From the NCBI GenBank assembly GCA_023263695.1, contig JALQUZ010000004.1:1-56281 (forward strand): a stretch of 56,281 bases of DNA. Reading direction: 5' to 3'. The notes below the pieces were generated by a model. It worked only from the letters and a program-made list of their open reading frames with translations, did not search any database and was not told where the DNA came from. This DNA comes from Ilumatobacteraceae bacterium. Lineage in GTDB: Bacteria > Actinomycetota > Acidimicrobiia > Acidimicrobiales > Ilumatobacteraceae. Position 1 is the first letter of the stretch; each line of letters begins with the position of its first letter. Shown here piece by piece: positions 8,755 to 16,595 of the stretch. The position numbers were made by a program, and so were the translations under genes.

Positions 8755-9723
8755 TTAGCCGCGTGACTTAAGCAGCTCGATGAGCTGTGGCAACACCTTG
8801 TGAACGTCGCCCACAATGCCAAGGTCTGCAACACCAAAGATTGGTGCTTCCTTGTCTTTGTTAATAGCGATGATGTTCTTCGAGCCCTTCATGCCCACCA
8901 TGTGTTGAGTTGCGCCCGAAATACCGGCTGCAATGTAGACGGCTGGTTTTACAACCTTGCCCGTCTGACCAACTTGGTAGCTATACGGAACCCAGCCGGC
9001 GTCAACAATTGCGCGTGATGCACCAGGTGCACCCTTCAACAATTTGGCAAGGTCTTCAACAAGTGAATAGCTGCCTGCTTCGCCTAGACCACGACCGCCC
9101 GAAACAACAATGTTTGCTTCGTCCAACTTTGGTCCAGTGCTTTCTTCAACGTGCACTGCAGTAACCCGTGCTGCACCTGCTGCGCCGGTGTCTGGCACCG
9201 ATGCTGCAACCACGGTTGCTGCTGCTCCGCTTGCTGACTCTGCAGCAAAGCTCTTCGGACGGAATGACACCAAGTGTGGGCCTTCGCCGGTGAATGCAGT
9301 GTTGACGAGCGTGTTACCACCAAAGATTGGTGTAGTTGCAACTACACCGTCAGCCGAATCGGCGATGTCGGTGTTGTTGGTGAGAACCGTGCGGTTCAAC
9401 TTCACCGACAAACGTGCCATCACGTCGCGACCTTCGTAGTTCTGCGGGAACATGATGACCGATGGTGAATCTCCACCGTCGATAACTGCCTTCATTGCTG
9501 CAGACACTGCTGGTCCCGGCAACTTGCCAGCGAGATCGCCGGTTGCGTACACCTTGGTTGCGCCGTACTCACCGAGTGCGCCAGCAACTGCTGATGCGTC
9601 TCCGCCGATGAATGCTGAAACGTTTGAAGAAAGTGAACGTGCCTTGGTGAGGAGTTCAAGAGTTCCTGTTGTTGGTGCCCCACCTGCGGTTTGCGCGAAT
9701 ACCCAAATGCTGTTGATTGCCAT
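8755..9723 (-). CDS. etfA: Electron transfer flavoprotein alpha subunit
   Basis: FAD-carrying subunit of ETF, which collects electrons from acyl-CoA dehydrogenases and delivers them to ETF:quinone oxidoreductase. It has 322 residues. The N-terminal domain starts INSIWVFAQTAGG. The C-terminal FAD domain shows VSGGRGLG, QVGQTGKVVKPAVYIAAGIS and GATQHMVGM, the family signature. It is the second gene of an etfB-etfA operon, with an 11-base gap. A small stem (CAGCTC/GAGCTG, 8773-8787) lies in its last codons but has no T-run. Confidence 0.96.
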   Translation of the reverse strand: MAINSIWVFAQTAGGAPTTGTLELLTKARSLSSNVSAFIGGDASAVAGALGEYGATKVYATGDLAGKLPGPAVSAAMKAVIDGGDSPSVIMFPQNYEGRDVMARLSVKLNRTVLTNNTDIADSADGVVATTPIFGGNTLVNTAFTGEGPHLVSFRPKSFAAESASGAAATVVAASVPDTGAAGAARVTAVHVEESTGPKLDEANIVVSGGRGLGEAGSYSLVEDLAKLLKGAPGASRAIVDAGWVPYSYQVGQTGKVVKPAVYIAAGISGATQHMVGMKGSKNIIAINKDKEAPIFGVADLGIVGDVHKVLPQLIELLKSRG

Positions 9724-9734
9724 GACGTTCTACC

Positions 9735-10511
9735 TCAGATCACTTTCAGGTTTTCAAGGAATGAAACAATTTTGTTAAATGCATTGCCGTCGTCTTCGAT
9801 TACTTCGCCGGCTTGACGTGCTTCTGCTTGTGTTACCGCAACAACTTTTTGTCCTGCACCAGCCCAACCAGTTGGCGTTACGCCAAGGTCTGCTGCAGTG
9901 AAGGTGTCAATTGGCTTTGACTTTGCAGCCATGATGCCTTTGAAGCTTGGGTAACGCGGCTCAACAACACCGGCAGTCACGCTGATGACTGCAGGAAGTG
10001 GGCATTCCACTTCGTCGTATCCCTCTTCGGTCTGACGATCTGCTTTCAAACTCAAACCAGTAATGGTGAGCTTCTTTGCAAATGTCACTGAAGGCAATCC
10101 AAGAACTTCTGCCATTTGTTCAGGCACGGTTCCGGTGTAACCATCAGATGATTCGGTTGCTGCGATGATCAAGTCAGCGCTTCCCATTTTTTGAATTGCT
10201 GCAGCCAAAACTTTTGCAGTGGTGAGTGCATCGGAACCTGCAAGTGCTGGATCGCTGATGAGCACTCCCTTTGCGGCGCCCATTGCAAGTGCAGTGCGCA
10301 TGCCGGACATTTCACCATTTGGTGCCATCGACACGATGTTCACATCGCCACCACCATTTGCGGCTGCGAGTTGCAATGCCATCTCTACGCCGTATGCGTC
10401 GGACTCATCGAGGATGAGCTTTCCGTCGCGCTTCAACGCGTTGGTGGAGCCATCGAGGGCTCCTGGGGTTGCTGGATCAGGGATTTGCTTGACGCAGACG
10501 ACGATGTTCAT
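9735..10511 (-). CDS. etfB: Electron transfer flavoprotein beta subunit
   Basis: AMP-binding subunit of the ETF heterodimer, 258 residues, the usual length. It starts MNIVVCVKQIPDP and contains the typical DESDAYGVEMALQL segment and, near residue 115, the signature-like region DLIIAATESSDGYTG. It is the first gene of the etfBA operon, diverging from a diacylglycerol-kinase-like gene; the 76-base spacer carries a direct repeat that could be an operator for fatty-acid control. Confidence 0.96.
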   Translation of the reverse strand: MNIVVCVKQIPDPATPGALDGSTNALKRDGKLILDESDAYGVEMALQLAAANGGGDVNIVSMAPNGEMSGMRTALAMGAAKGVLISDPALAGSDALTTAKVLAAAIQKMGSADLIIAATESSDGYTGTVPEQMAEVLGLPSVTFAKKLTITGLSLKADRQTEEGYDEVECPLPAVISVTAGVVEPRYPSFKGIMAAKSKPIDTFTAADLGVTPTGWAGAGQKVVAVTQAEARQAGEVIEDDGNAFNKIVSFLENLKVI

Positions 10512-10531
10512 GCCCTCTATTGTTACCGATG

Positions 10532-10570
10532 AGTACGGGATTTACCCAACCCAGTACGGACTGATTTACC
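10532..10570. repeat. Direct repeat AGTACGG...ATTTACC in the etfB promoter region
   Basis: Two copies of AGTACGG (10532-10538, 10553-10559), each followed by ATTTACC (10540-10546, 10564-10570), one and four bases after the first half. The repeat period of 21-24 bases, about two helical turns, in the divergent spacer suggests protein-binding sites. The bound factor is unknown. On the minus strand TAACAA/AACAAT just upstream of etfB is a possible -10. Confidence 0.4.
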
Positions 10571-10587
10571 GATAAAATTCAATCCCC

Positions 10588-11508
10588 GTGCGAATTCTCC
10601 TCATTGTCAACTCGTTCGCGTCGTCTGTCACACCCCGCAACACCGTGCTCGTCCATGAGCACCTTGCCAAGCACCATGACGTGCAGGTGGTGGAAACAAA
10701 CGAGCGCGGCCACGCCACTCGGTTTGCTCAAGACGCGGCATCCCGTGGGCTGGATGCCGTGGTGGGTTTCGGCGGCGATGGCACGCTGAACGAAATTGCA
10801 ACGGGCCTTGCCGGTAGCGACACCGCGCTTGCCATGTTGCCCGGCGGTTCCACAAACGTATTCGTGCGCACACTCGGCATTGCCAACGACCCGATGGTCG
10901 CGCTCACACAATTGATGGCCGGCATCGACCGCAATGAAATTGAACGCGTCAGCCTCGGCCAAGCAAACGGTCGTTACTTCACCTTCCACGCCGGCATCGG
11001 TTACGACGCAGCAGTAGTAGAGCAAGTTGAACGTCGCTCATCGCTGAAGCGCGTTGTTGGTCAGCCACTGTTTGCCTATTCGGCACTGTATTCATGGTTT
11101 AAGTCGTACGACCGCAAGTACCCACACTTCACCATGAACATTGACGGCCGTGCAATTCCAAACGGATTCTTTTCGGTGGTGCTGAATACCAACCCATACA
11201 CATTTGTGGGCAAGCACCCTATTCACTTGTCGTCTGCAGCTTCGCTGGAGAAAAAACTTGTTGTCGTAACCTTCCGCAAAATGACTACACCGCTCATGCT
11301 GAAAACGTTGTACTCCGCATTGCGTCGCGGTGGATTAGAAACCTCTTCAGGAATCGACATTGCTACCGACGTTGAGAATGTGAAAATCGAATTCCCTGCA
11401 CCATTCCCCTATCAACTCGATGGCGACTATCTGGGCGACACTACGTCTATCGAAATTAAACACTGCCCTGAAGCACTTCGTTTAGTTCGACCAACAATCG
11501 AGTTCTAA
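10588..11508 (+). CDS. Diacylglycerol kinase / lipid kinase (YegS-BmrU-like)
   Basis: ATP-dependent lipid kinase of the DAGK catalytic family, 306 residues. Motif GFGGDGTLNEI near residue 60 and LPGGSTNVFVRTLG form the nucleotide-binding core. The C-terminal beta domain contains QLDGDYLGDT. Likely substrates are diacylglycerol or related lipids, recycling them to phosphatidate; the adjacent convergent glycerophosphodiester phosphodiesterase supports a lipid theme. The start is GTG 10588, about ten bases after TAAAAT (10573-10578), so the mRNA may be leaderless. Confidence 0.88.
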   Translation: MRILLIVNSFASSVTPRNTVLVHEHLAKHHDVQVVETNERGHATRFAQDAASRGLDAVVGFGGDGTLNEIATGLAGSDTALAMLPGGSTNVFVRTLGIANDPMVALTQLMAGIDRNEIERVSLGQANGRYFTFHAGIGYDAAVVEQVERRSSLKRVVGQPLFAYSALYSWFKSYDRKYPHFTMNIDGRAIPNGFFSVVLNTNPYTFVGKHPIHLSSAASLEKKLVVVTFRKMTTPLMLKTLYSALRRGGLETSSGIDIATDVENVKIEFPAPFPYQLDGDYLGDTTSIEIKHCPEALRLVRPTIEF

Positions 11509-11511
11509 AAC

Positions 11512-12255
11512 TTATTTCGCGTTGGCGATAACGCCAAGCGCAACATCGGGCACATTGGTGCAGATGCCGTCAATCCCCCACGACACCAACTCGGCCATGC
11601 GCGCCGGGTCATCGCACGTCCACGTGTTCACTGCAACACCATTGCGATGCATGGTGTCAACCACCGAACGCGTCAATGTTTTTACATTCGGGTGATACGC
11701 CTGATGCCCCGAGTTCACGAGGTCTTTCGACAGTGCATCAGCGGCATCATCTGCAACCACCATGTCCAACCATGCGGTTGGCAGTTCGGGCCACAAACGA
11801 TGAACAGCATCAATGGTTTGGCGCCTAAAGGAAGAGATCAGCCATTGATCCGGGGCGCCACGCGTACGCAAGAAATCAACAACCAACGTTGCCAACTTGT
11901 CTTCTGGGTCGAAGTCGGGTTCGCTCGGATCATTTTTAATTTCAATATTCACCCACATGCCAGCGCAAGCATCAAGCGCATCGGCAAGTGTTGGAATGTA
12001 ATCGGGAATGTCCGCAATGTTTAAGGAACCCAATACTTTTCCGTTGGCAAGTGTTGGGTTGTGATGCACGATCATTTCGCCAGATGCGCATAAGCGAACA
12101 TCAAGCTCGACTCCATCGCTATTCATTTCGCGAGCACGCGTAAATGCCACTGTTGTGTTTTCGCGTTCTACCGCAGATGCTCCACGATGGGCCATTACCT
12201 GGGCCCGAACTGGAGCACTATTGCGATTATGTGGCACCCAACGAGCAATGGTCAC
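11512..12255 (-). CDS. Glycerophosphodiester phosphodiesterase
   Basis: Hydrolyses deacylated phospholipids to an alcohol and glycerol-3-phosphate. It has 247 residues with a TIM-barrel GDPD domain. Catalytic and metal motifs are visible: AHRGAS (His-Arg), the ENT turn, GVELDVR (Glu/Asp metal ligands) and MIVHHNP (catalytic His). Near the C terminus WTCDDPARMAELVSWGIDGI is typical. There is no signal peptide, so it is probably cytoplasmic. The start is GTG 12255; upstream lies the 133-base divergent spacer shared with whiB1. Confidence 0.92.
   Translation of the reverse strand: MTIARWVPHNRNSAPVRAQVMAHRGASAVERENTTVAFTRAREMNSDGVELDVRLCASGEMIVHHNPTLANGKVLGSLNIADIPDYIPTLADALDACAGMWVNIEIKNDPSEPDFDPEDKLATLVVDFLRTRGAPDQWLISSFRRQTIDAVHRLWPELPTAWLDMVVADDAADALSKDLVNSGHQAYHPNVKTLTRSVVDTMHRNGVAVNTWTCDDPARMAELVSWGIDGICTNVPDVALGVIANAK
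11519..11541 (-). terminator. Hairpin over the last codons of the phosphodiesterase gene
   Basis: GCG-TTGGCG (11519-11527) and CGCCAA-G-CGC (11532-11541) form a 9-bp stem with a one-base bulge and an ATAA loop. Reading along the minus strand, it lies in the last codons of the phosphodiesterase, with a TTTT run about nine bases past the stem. It also follows the kinase stop codon. Resembles a weak intrinsic terminator between convergent genes. Confidence 0.4.
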
Positions 12256-12315
12256 AGGCGAAGGGTACAGCCAAAATTGTCACAATAAAAAAATAAAAAT
12301 ATTTTCTTGTTCCAC

Positions 12316-12351
12316 TTGAAAGTGCCCTACTCGGTGTCTATCGTGACACCG
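12316..12351 (+). promoter_or_regulatory. whiB1 promoter with inverted repeat around the -10 box
   Basis: TTGAAA (12316-12321), a 17-base spacer and TATCGT (12339-12344) form a reasonable sigma-70-type promoter about 45 bases before the WhiB start. The -10 hexamer is exactly the six-base centre of a perfect inverted repeat, CGGTGTC (12332-12338) and GACACCG (12345-12351). An AT-rich tract (12278-12307) lies just upstream and could act as an UP element. A protein bound to this dyad would cover the -10; the regulator is unknown. Confidence 0.55.
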
Positions 12352-12375
12352 TCCTACTGGCTCTAGAAGAACTTC

Positions 12376-12383
12376 AAAGGTGA
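12376..12383 (+). promoter_or_regulatory. Ribosome binding site that decides the WhiB start
   Basis: AAAGGTGA is a full match to the anti-Shine-Dalgarno sequence and lies five bases before GTG 12389. The earlier in-frame GTG at 12380 is inside this site, so it is unlikely to be the start. Confidence 0.7.
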
Positions 12384-12388
12384 CTACC

Positions 12389-12691
12389 GTGTCAATTCTC
12401 GCAACAAGCCTTGCCCTCGGATCCGCTGATTACACGTGGCGCAAAGAAGCATTGTGCAAAGACACCGACCCAGAATTGTTCTTTCCCGTAGGAAGCACCG
12501 GACAAGCGCTTCAGCAAATCACTGCCGCGAAGTCCGTATGTGGAGAGTGCACCGTAAAAACTGAGTGCCTCGAATTCGCAATCGAAACCAACCAGGACTG
12601 TGGCATCTGGGGTGGAACGTCAGAAGAAGAACGCCGCGACATACGCCGCAAAATGGCAGCTGCCCGTCGCGCCGCTCGCGCGACTGCATAA
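12389..12691 (+). CDS. whiB1: WhiB family transcription factor, WhiB1-like
   Basis: Iron-sulfur transcription factor that binds the primary sigma factor; WhiB1 is essential and nitric-oxide-sensitive in mycobacteria. It has 100 residues. Cysteines 23, 51, 54 and 60 (C-x27-C-x2-C-x5-C) would hold the [4Fe-4S] cluster; GIWGG at 72-76 and a basic C-terminal tail follow. The segment DPELFFPVG and the overall pattern resemble WhiB1 more than other WhiBs. The convergent pdtaS neighbour matches the order seen in Mycobacterium tuberculosis (Rv3219-Rv3220c), which supports the paralogue call. Its promoter carries a dyad at the -10, perhaps for autoregulation. Confidence 0.9.
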   Translation: MSILATSLALGSADYTWRKEALCKDTDPELFFPVGSTGQALQQITAAKSVCGECTVKTECLEFAIETNQDCGIWGGTSEEERRDIRRKMAAARRAARATA

Positions 12692-14191
12692 CTAGTTCGT
12701 AATCGGAACTCGCAAGTCGACCACGGTCCCCTGACCGTCTGTCATTCCCGCAATACCCGCTGAATCTCCATCAGCTTTTGTTCCTGCTCGCATGGCAATA
12801 GTGCCTGCAAGTTCGGTAGTCACCAATGTGCGCACGATCGATAGTCCAAGACCAGTTGCACTAGAGAAATCAAATGTTGGGCTCAGACCAATGCCGTTAT
12901 TTAAAACGCGCACATACAACGCATCGTCATCATGGCTCAGCGTCACCACAACAGAACCACCGGCGCTTCCCTCTGGAAAACCGTGGTCCACTGCGTTCTG
13001 CAGCAGTTCAAGAATGACCACCGAGAGCGGAGTAGCAACGGTTGCAGGCATGCGACCGCCGTCGCCCTTCACTGCGAATTGAACTGGACGATCTGCAGAC
13101 TGCAAACCCTCCTCAACAAGGCGAAGCAGCGGACGAACAATTTCGATGAACGCAATGTCTTCACCGGGTTCGCGCGACAACGTTTCGTGAACCAATGCAA
13201 TGGTGCGAATACGGCGCACCGACTCGGCAACAGCTTCCTTCGCTTCGGCAGATTCCAATCGGCGTGCTTGCAAACGAAGCAAGGATGAAATGGTCTGCAG
13301 GTTATTTTTCACGCGGTGGTGAATTTCGCGAATGGTTGCATCTTTGGTGAGCAGCAAACGATCACGACGACGCAGTTCGGAAACGTCACGAAGCAGTAAC
13401 ACTCCACCAACTACTTCCGCATTATCGCCATGTGCGGAGAGCAATGGAATACTGCGCGTCAACAATGTGACTTCAGCTGTTTGTTCAATTTCTTCAATTA
13501 CGGGCTCTTTGCGCTCGTAAGCATTTCGCGCAGCGCTTTCCGCAACACCTAGCTCGGCCAGTGTTTGACCAATTGCATTGGTACTTACCCCAACTCGATG
13601 CAATGCCGACACCGCGTTTGGCGATGCGTACCGCACACGAGTTTGAGCATCGAGAACAATTGCGCCGTCACCAACTCGTGGAGCAACGCTTGCGTCTGCA
13701 ATACGTCCTTCAAATGGAAACAAGCCTTGGGCAACCATTTCGGAAAGTTTTGCGAAAATTTCTGCGTACGTAGATTCGAGCTGACCAGCACGCCGGGCGT
13801 TGTCAGTTACCCATTCACGCGACAGCACGGCAATGGTTTTACCGTCGTAACGCACAGGAATGGTAAGCATGTTTGCAGGGCCACCAATTGCTTGCACAAA
13901 TATTTCGCCTTGCGAAATTTCACCACTCTCAAGGCAACGCTTGAGCAGAACTTTTTCAGAATCACTTGCCCACGTATTTACATAGTCTTGGTGATACAGC
14001 GTTTGACCTGTTGCAGCGCGAACTTGAGCGGCAATCAACCACGTGTCATCACTCATTGGTAGATACAGCAACATGTCTGCAAAGCAGAAGTCGGCAAGCA
14101 TCCCCCACTCAGACACCAATGCCACCAAATGGTTCACCGCATCGGCGTCGAGTTCAGTCTGTTCGTGGGCGAGTTCAGCAAGCGTCGGCAT
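12692..14191 (-). CDS. pdtaS: Sensor histidine kinase, PdtaS-like
   Basis: Cytosolic HisKA_2-family kinase of 499 residues. The N-terminal third is a GAF-type sensor (PdtaS-like), the middle (about 185-290) is a PAS-like domain, and the kinase follows with EIHHRVKNNLQTISSLLR carrying the phospho-acceptor histidine, then an ATPase domain with LLQNAVDHGFP and GLGLSIVRTL. In mycobacteria PdtaS signals to the antiterminator-type regulator PdtaR; no PdtaR-like gene is in this window. No membrane segments. It is the last gene of a minus-strand run from mrp. Confidence 0.9.
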   Translation of the reverse strand: MPTLAELAHEQTELDADAVNHLVALVSEWGMLADFCFADMLLYLPMSDDTWLIAAQVRAATGQTLYHQDYVNTWASDSEKVLLKRCLESGEISQGEIFVQAIGGPANMLTIPVRYDGKTIAVLSREWVTDNARRAGQLESTYAEIFAKLSEMVAQGLFPFEGRIADASVAPRVGDGAIVLDAQTRVRYASPNAVSALHRVGVSTNAIGQTLAELGVAESAARNAYERKEPVIEEIEQTAEVTLLTRSIPLLSAHGDNAEVVGGVLLLRDVSELRRRDRLLLTKDATIREIHHRVKNNLQTISSLLRLQARRLESAEAKEAVAESVRRIRTIALVHETLSREPGEDIAFIEIVRPLLRLVEEGLQSADRPVQFAVKGDGGRMPATVATPLSVVILELLQNAVDHGFPEGSAGGSVVVTLSHDDDALYVRVLNNGIGLSPTFDFSSATGLGLSIVRTLVTTELAGTIAMRAGTKADGDSAGIAGMTDGQGTVVDLRVPITN

Positions 14192-14210
14192 AGCGTGAAA
14201 CTAGTCTGCC

Positions 14211-15386
14211 CTAAGCAGGGTGCACAGATTCACCCAGAGCAACTAGAGCAGTAGCCCGAGCAATTTCAGCGCCACTAATTGCGCAAATGCAGAGTTCGGC
14301 TTGTGAGTCCGAGCTTCGTTTGCGTAGGGCTTCAAGCGTGATGTGTTCTAACTCGCCTTTGCGCACCGCCTCGGCTGACTTGCGGGAAATGGTTGAAACC
14401 ACCCGAGAAATCTGACCCGCAGTTGGCTCAACGGCCTCAGTGGCCTTCACTACTGCCTGCACAAATGATGGGTCCTGAACGGACGCCTCCAACTTGGCCA
14501 ATGCATCTTGCGCCTGTTCAATCAACTCCTTCGACGTAACACGATTGGCGATCACGGTGTTGAGCGAGAAGCCGCGCTCGCGCAATGCGTCAATGAGGAA
14601 CTCGGCTTCATGTAGCGGCGCAGATTCAAGTGTGGTTACCACCATGAATGAAGTGTCCTGTTGTTTGAGCACCGCCTCTACTTCATTTGCGCGTTTCACA
14701 AACCCTTCTTCCATCGTGCGGAACAACGTGAAGAATTCGGTGATGTCGGTAAGGAAACGTGCCCCAAGAATGCGGTCTGCAACCAAGAAAAAAGGTTTGG
14801 CCGCAAGCGAAAATAATCGCGATTGTGCCTGCGTTGTAAGCAACTTCAAAAGCCTCGAACCAAAGAACTCTTTCATTCGTTTTGGTGCATCCAACACATC
14901 CAGCGCATTACGCGAAGGTGGCGTGTCCACAATGACCAAGTCGTAGTCATTCGATTGCTGCGCCTCGAACAGTCGCTCCATTGCGATGTAGTCGTGACTG
15001 TGCACAAAACGCTCCGTGAGGTTTCGATACAACTTATTTGACAACACTTTGTCGCGCACATCGGTATTCGGTGCGCACCGCGCAATCAGTTCGTCCCAGC
15101 TTGCTTTTGTATCAATCATGGCGGCGAACATGCGGCCAGCAGGTGGCGTTCCATTTCGAGTCAGAGCCGACGACTCAATCTCCACTACAGCGTTTCCAAA
15201 CGACTCAAGACCAAGTGCATCGGCAAGCCTGCGCGCTGGGTCAACGGTAAGAACCAACACGCGACGGTTGTATTGCGAAGCGGCAAATGCGCCAAGTGCG
15301 GCCGACATGGTGGTTTTTCCCACTCCACCACTTCCCGTCACTACAACCAGGCGTCCGGTTTCTAACACGGTTCGCAACGACTTCAT
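14211..15386 (-). CDS. Get3/ArsA-family ATPase, second copy (no signature lysine)
   Basis: ATPase of 391 residues with P-loop VTGSGGVGKTTMSAALG and the switch-like VIVDTPPSRNALDVLDAP. Compared with the preceding paralogue, the position of the signature lysine (GKGGVGKT) is Ser, so it may depend on its partner for intersubunit catalysis. It corresponds to the second of two adjacent ArsA-like genes found in actinomycetes (the Rv3679-Rv3680 pair in M. tuberculosis). Its ATG overlaps the stop of the first gene (ATGA). No ArsB-like channel is present, so arsenic transport is unlikely. Confidence 0.85.
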   Translation of the reverse strand: MKSLRTVLETGRLVVVTGSGGVGKTTMSAALGAFAASQYNRRVLVLTVDPARRLADALGLESFGNAVVEIESSALTRNGTPPAGRMFAAMIDTKASWDELIARCAPNTDVRDKVLSNKLYRNLTERFVHSHDYIAMERLFEAQQSNDYDLVIVDTPPSRNALDVLDAPKRMKEFFGSRLLKLLTTQAQSRLFSLAAKPFFLVADRILGARFLTDITEFFTLFRTMEEGFVKRANEVEAVLKQQDTSFMVVTTLESAPLHEAEFLIDALRERGFSLNTVIANRVTSKELIEQAQDALAKLEASVQDPSFVQAVVKATEAVEPTAGQISRVVSTISRKSAEAVRKGELEHITLEALRKRSSDSQAELCICAISGAEIARATALVALGESVHPA

Positions 15387-16300
15387 TGCAACTCGTCTTT
15401 CAGCACCTGCGTCATGCTTGTAACTACATCGTGATCGTGGGCATCAATATCCATTAACGACATAAACATGACTCCGCCTTCACGTGAGCGCGCAACCAAT
15501 TGTTCAAGGTTGCCTACTTCGTTTTGACGTCGCTGGGTTGCCACATTCAGTAATTGCATCGGCGCACGCAATGCTTCGACAGCGTCACTTGGCACTGCAT
15601 TCGACTGAACAGCTTGCCACAACGAATTGAAAACAGCAACATCGCCACCCTGCACTACGTCATCGTGCACTCGGTTAGCCACCACAGCAGAAACGCCAAC
15701 ATTGGTGGTGTTGTGCAATGTGTCCAGTAGCTGCATGGTTTCAAGAACCGGCATTTCTTCTGGCGTGGCCACAATAACCACACCAGTGGTTGCCTTATCG
15801 TGCAACATCTCTTGCATCCATTTGGTTTGTTCGCGAATGACTCCCACTTGCACTAACCCCGACAAAATTGCAGGTGCATCAACTTGAGCAACGATGTGCC
15901 CAGTTGCCTCAGCATCAACAATGACGATGTCGTAGTTGTGCTCTCGCACTTCCCAGCACAGTTTGCCAACTGCAAGTATTTCCTTTACCCCTGGCGCTGC
16001 ATTGGCAACGAAATCCAAAATCTTGGCAAGCGGACCAAACGTGTTCACGAGAGGGTTCTTTACGAACAATCGAATGTATTCACGCAACGAGTCTTCGGTG
16101 TTCATCGACATGGCGAACAGGTTTGGCGAAACCTCGCGAGCGGCAAATTGCAACTCGGTTGTGGCCAACGAACGCGCGAGCGCACCTTTGTCGTCCATTT
16201 CAACAATCAATGTCTTCTTGCCGATGGATGCAGCAAAGCTGGCTAGCGCACTAGCAAATGTTGTTTTTCCTACTCCACCCTTGCCCGTTACAAAGAGCAA
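15383..16300 (-). CDS. Get3/ArsA-family ATPase, first copy
   Basis: ATPase with deviant Walker A VTGKGGVGKTTFASALA that keeps the signature lysine, and the switch region VIVDAEATGHIVAQVD. About 305 residues from TTG 16300. The start is unresolved: sequence upstream of TTG continues in frame (reading LLDHR before LLFVTGKGG) back to the DUF3107 stop without an ATG or GTG, so a CTG or the TTG must serve. It forms an overlapping pair with the downstream paralogue and probably a heterodimer; the Get3-like client is not known. Confidence 0.85.
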   Translation of the reverse strand: MLFVTGKGGVGKTTFASALASFAASIGKKTLIVEMDDKGALARSLATTELQFAAREVSPNLFAMSMNTEDSLREYIRLFVKNPLVNTFGPLAKILDFVANAAPGVKEILAVGKLCWEVREHNYDIVIVDAEATGHIVAQVDAPAILSGLVQVGVIREQTKWMQEMLHDKATTGVVIVATPEEMPVLETMQLLDTLHNTTNVGVSAVVANRVHDDVVQGGDVAVFNSLWQAVQSNAVPSDAVEALRAPMQLLNVATQRRQNEVGNLEQLVARSREGGVMFMSLMDIDAHDHDVVTSMTQVLKDELQ

Positions 16301-16326
16301 GCGGTGATCAAGCAGTCGTGGCAGCG

Positions 16327-16560
16327 TCAGCTCCCAAAGCCGAGCTTGCGTGCGCCTTCTGGTGCACCAAACTCCACGTACGCAAGTTTCGCTGAAGCAA
16401 CAATCACTTCGCGACCGCGATTATCGACCAACGACAGCACTTCGGTCTTACCGGTAAGCGCCGCTTCAGCAGCAGTCTTTGCCTTGGCTTGCGCCTTTTC
16501 GTCGTCGATCTCCACCATGAGTTCACGTACTGATTGTTGAATTCCGATGCGAATTTCCAT
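16327..16560 (-). CDS. DUF3107 family protein
   Basis: Small protein of 77 residues that resembles the actinobacterial DUF3107 family (Rv3208A in M. tuberculosis). It starts MEIRIGIQQSVRELMVEI, has a central Ala/Lys-rich helix and the conserved end IVASAKLAYVEFGAPEGARK. Function is unknown. It sits between mrp (35-base gap) and the ArsA-like pair. Confidence 0.85.
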   Translation of the reverse strand: MEIRIGIQQSVRELMVEIDDEKAQAKAKTAAEAALTGKTEVLSLVDNRGREVIVASAKLAYVEFGAPEGARKLGFGS

Positions 16561-16595
16561 AGTTGTTCCGTTCGTTGAAGTGAAGTACTTGCAGG

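Noticed and set aside
8773-8787. CAGCTC/GAGCTG hairpin near the etfA end
   Set aside because: Short stem, no T-run, explained by codons for the LIELLKS end; not strong enough for a terminator call.
12256-12315. Possible small RNA in the AT-rich whiB1 upstream region
   Set aside because: A poly-A/T tract only, no stable hairpin or terminator seen; better explained as promoter UP element.
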